From Rhodanobacter sp. (GTDB taxonomy: Bacteria > Pseudomonadota > Gammaproteobacteria > Xanthomonadales > Rhodanobacteraceae): DNA of 64,000 nt. The notes under the pieces are model-generated. The model ran no database searches, was not told the origin of the DNA, and was given only the letters and a program-made list of their open reading frames with translations. The DNA lies in NCBI GenBank assembly GCA_004298045.1, contig SCRM01000003.1, positions 43,738-107,737 of the forward strand, written 5' to 3'. Each line of letters starts with the position of its first letter. The first letter of the stretch is position 1. The position numbers and the translations under genes are program-made. This document shows, piece by piece, positions 63,895 through 64,000 of the stretch.

Positions 63895-64000
63895 TTCGAA
63901 CGCCCTTTGGGCGTCCGAGCTACTTTTCTCTGAATGGCCAGAGAAAAGTAGCCAAAAGAGAAGCCACCCCGATGGCGCGCCCTCCGGGCATCCTGCCCTG
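63895..64000. repeat. dispersed repeat with perfect 12-bp hairpin, runs off the edge
   Basis: CTACTTTTCTCT (63920-63931) and AGAGAAAAGTAG (63940-63951) are perfect inverted arms around GAATGGCC. They are preceded by a small CGCCC/GGGCG hairpin (63901-63913) and followed by GCCACCCCGATGGCGCGCCC. Blocks of this shape are common intergenic repeats in Xanthomonadales genomes. The 63643-63894 spacer shows no gene; the repeat continues past the window. Confidence 0.55.

Overview
The window is high-GC DNA with very little spacer between genes and many 4-base ATGA or GTGA start/stop overlaps. The gene content points to a gammaproteobacterium of the Xanthomonadales, probably Rhodanobacteraceae or Xanthomonadaceae: large TonB-dependent receptors, FleN/FlhF-type polar flagellar regulation, MotC/MotD stators, a DUF2802 gene at the end of the chemotaxis operon, and dispersed GTCGGGC hairpins plus GGGATTC-type intergenic repeats. 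The assignment is an inference from gene content and order; no rRNA or marker phylogeny was available.

Layout. 1-2.7 kb: edge of a 3-methyladenine glycosylase gene, a DUF1820 protein, a methyltransferase and a PAS diguanylate cyclase. 3.0-12.7 kb: a carbohydrate utilisation locus (glucokinase, TonB-dependent receptor, APC permease, GH2 enzyme with exo-beta-D-glucosaminidase signatures, LacI regulator) with a LacI-type palindrome upstream. 12.8-16.1 kb: sulfotransferase, a CsoR/RcnR-type repressor divergent from an EamA exporter with an operator-like spacer, and queG. 16.3-20.7 kb: a CUT1 sugar ABC importer. 20.9-31 kb: TonB-like protein, thiolase, an unknown 383-residue protein, a GGDEF-EAL protein with degenerate active sites, a GNAT enzyme, a divergent pair of secreted paralogues, and LysR/DoxX.

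31.1-42.7 kb: a complete second chemosensory cluster on the minus strand (STAS-CheY-CheA-MCP-CheW-MCP-CheR-CheD-CheB-MCP-STAS), preceded by a near-consensus FliA (sigma-28) promoter. A divergent FliA-type promoter drives a FliK-like/FlhB-C-like pair (42.9-44.3 kb). 48.3-61.3 kb: the main flagellar and chemotaxis block on the minus strand (fliQ-fliR-flhB-flhA-flhF-fleN-fliA-cheY-cheZ-cheA-motC-motD-cheW-DUF2802). The sigma factor made there would read the promoters of the second cluster.

Between the two motility blocks lies an accessory island (44.5-48.3 kb). It holds an ISL3 transposase remnant that ends on the start codon of dbpA, then a visibly AT-richer stretch with three well-formed integron attC sites, each just downstream of a minus-strand small gene of unknown function. 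No integrase is visible, so this is a cluster of attC sites lacking an integrase (CALIN-type cassette array). It is the most unusual structure in the window. One cassette carries a 29-codon zinc-ribbon ORF that overlaps a membrane-anchored ORF. 61.7-63.6 kb: a patatin-like hydrolase paired with a 3-hydroxybutyrate dehydrogenase. The right edge runs into another dispersed repeat.
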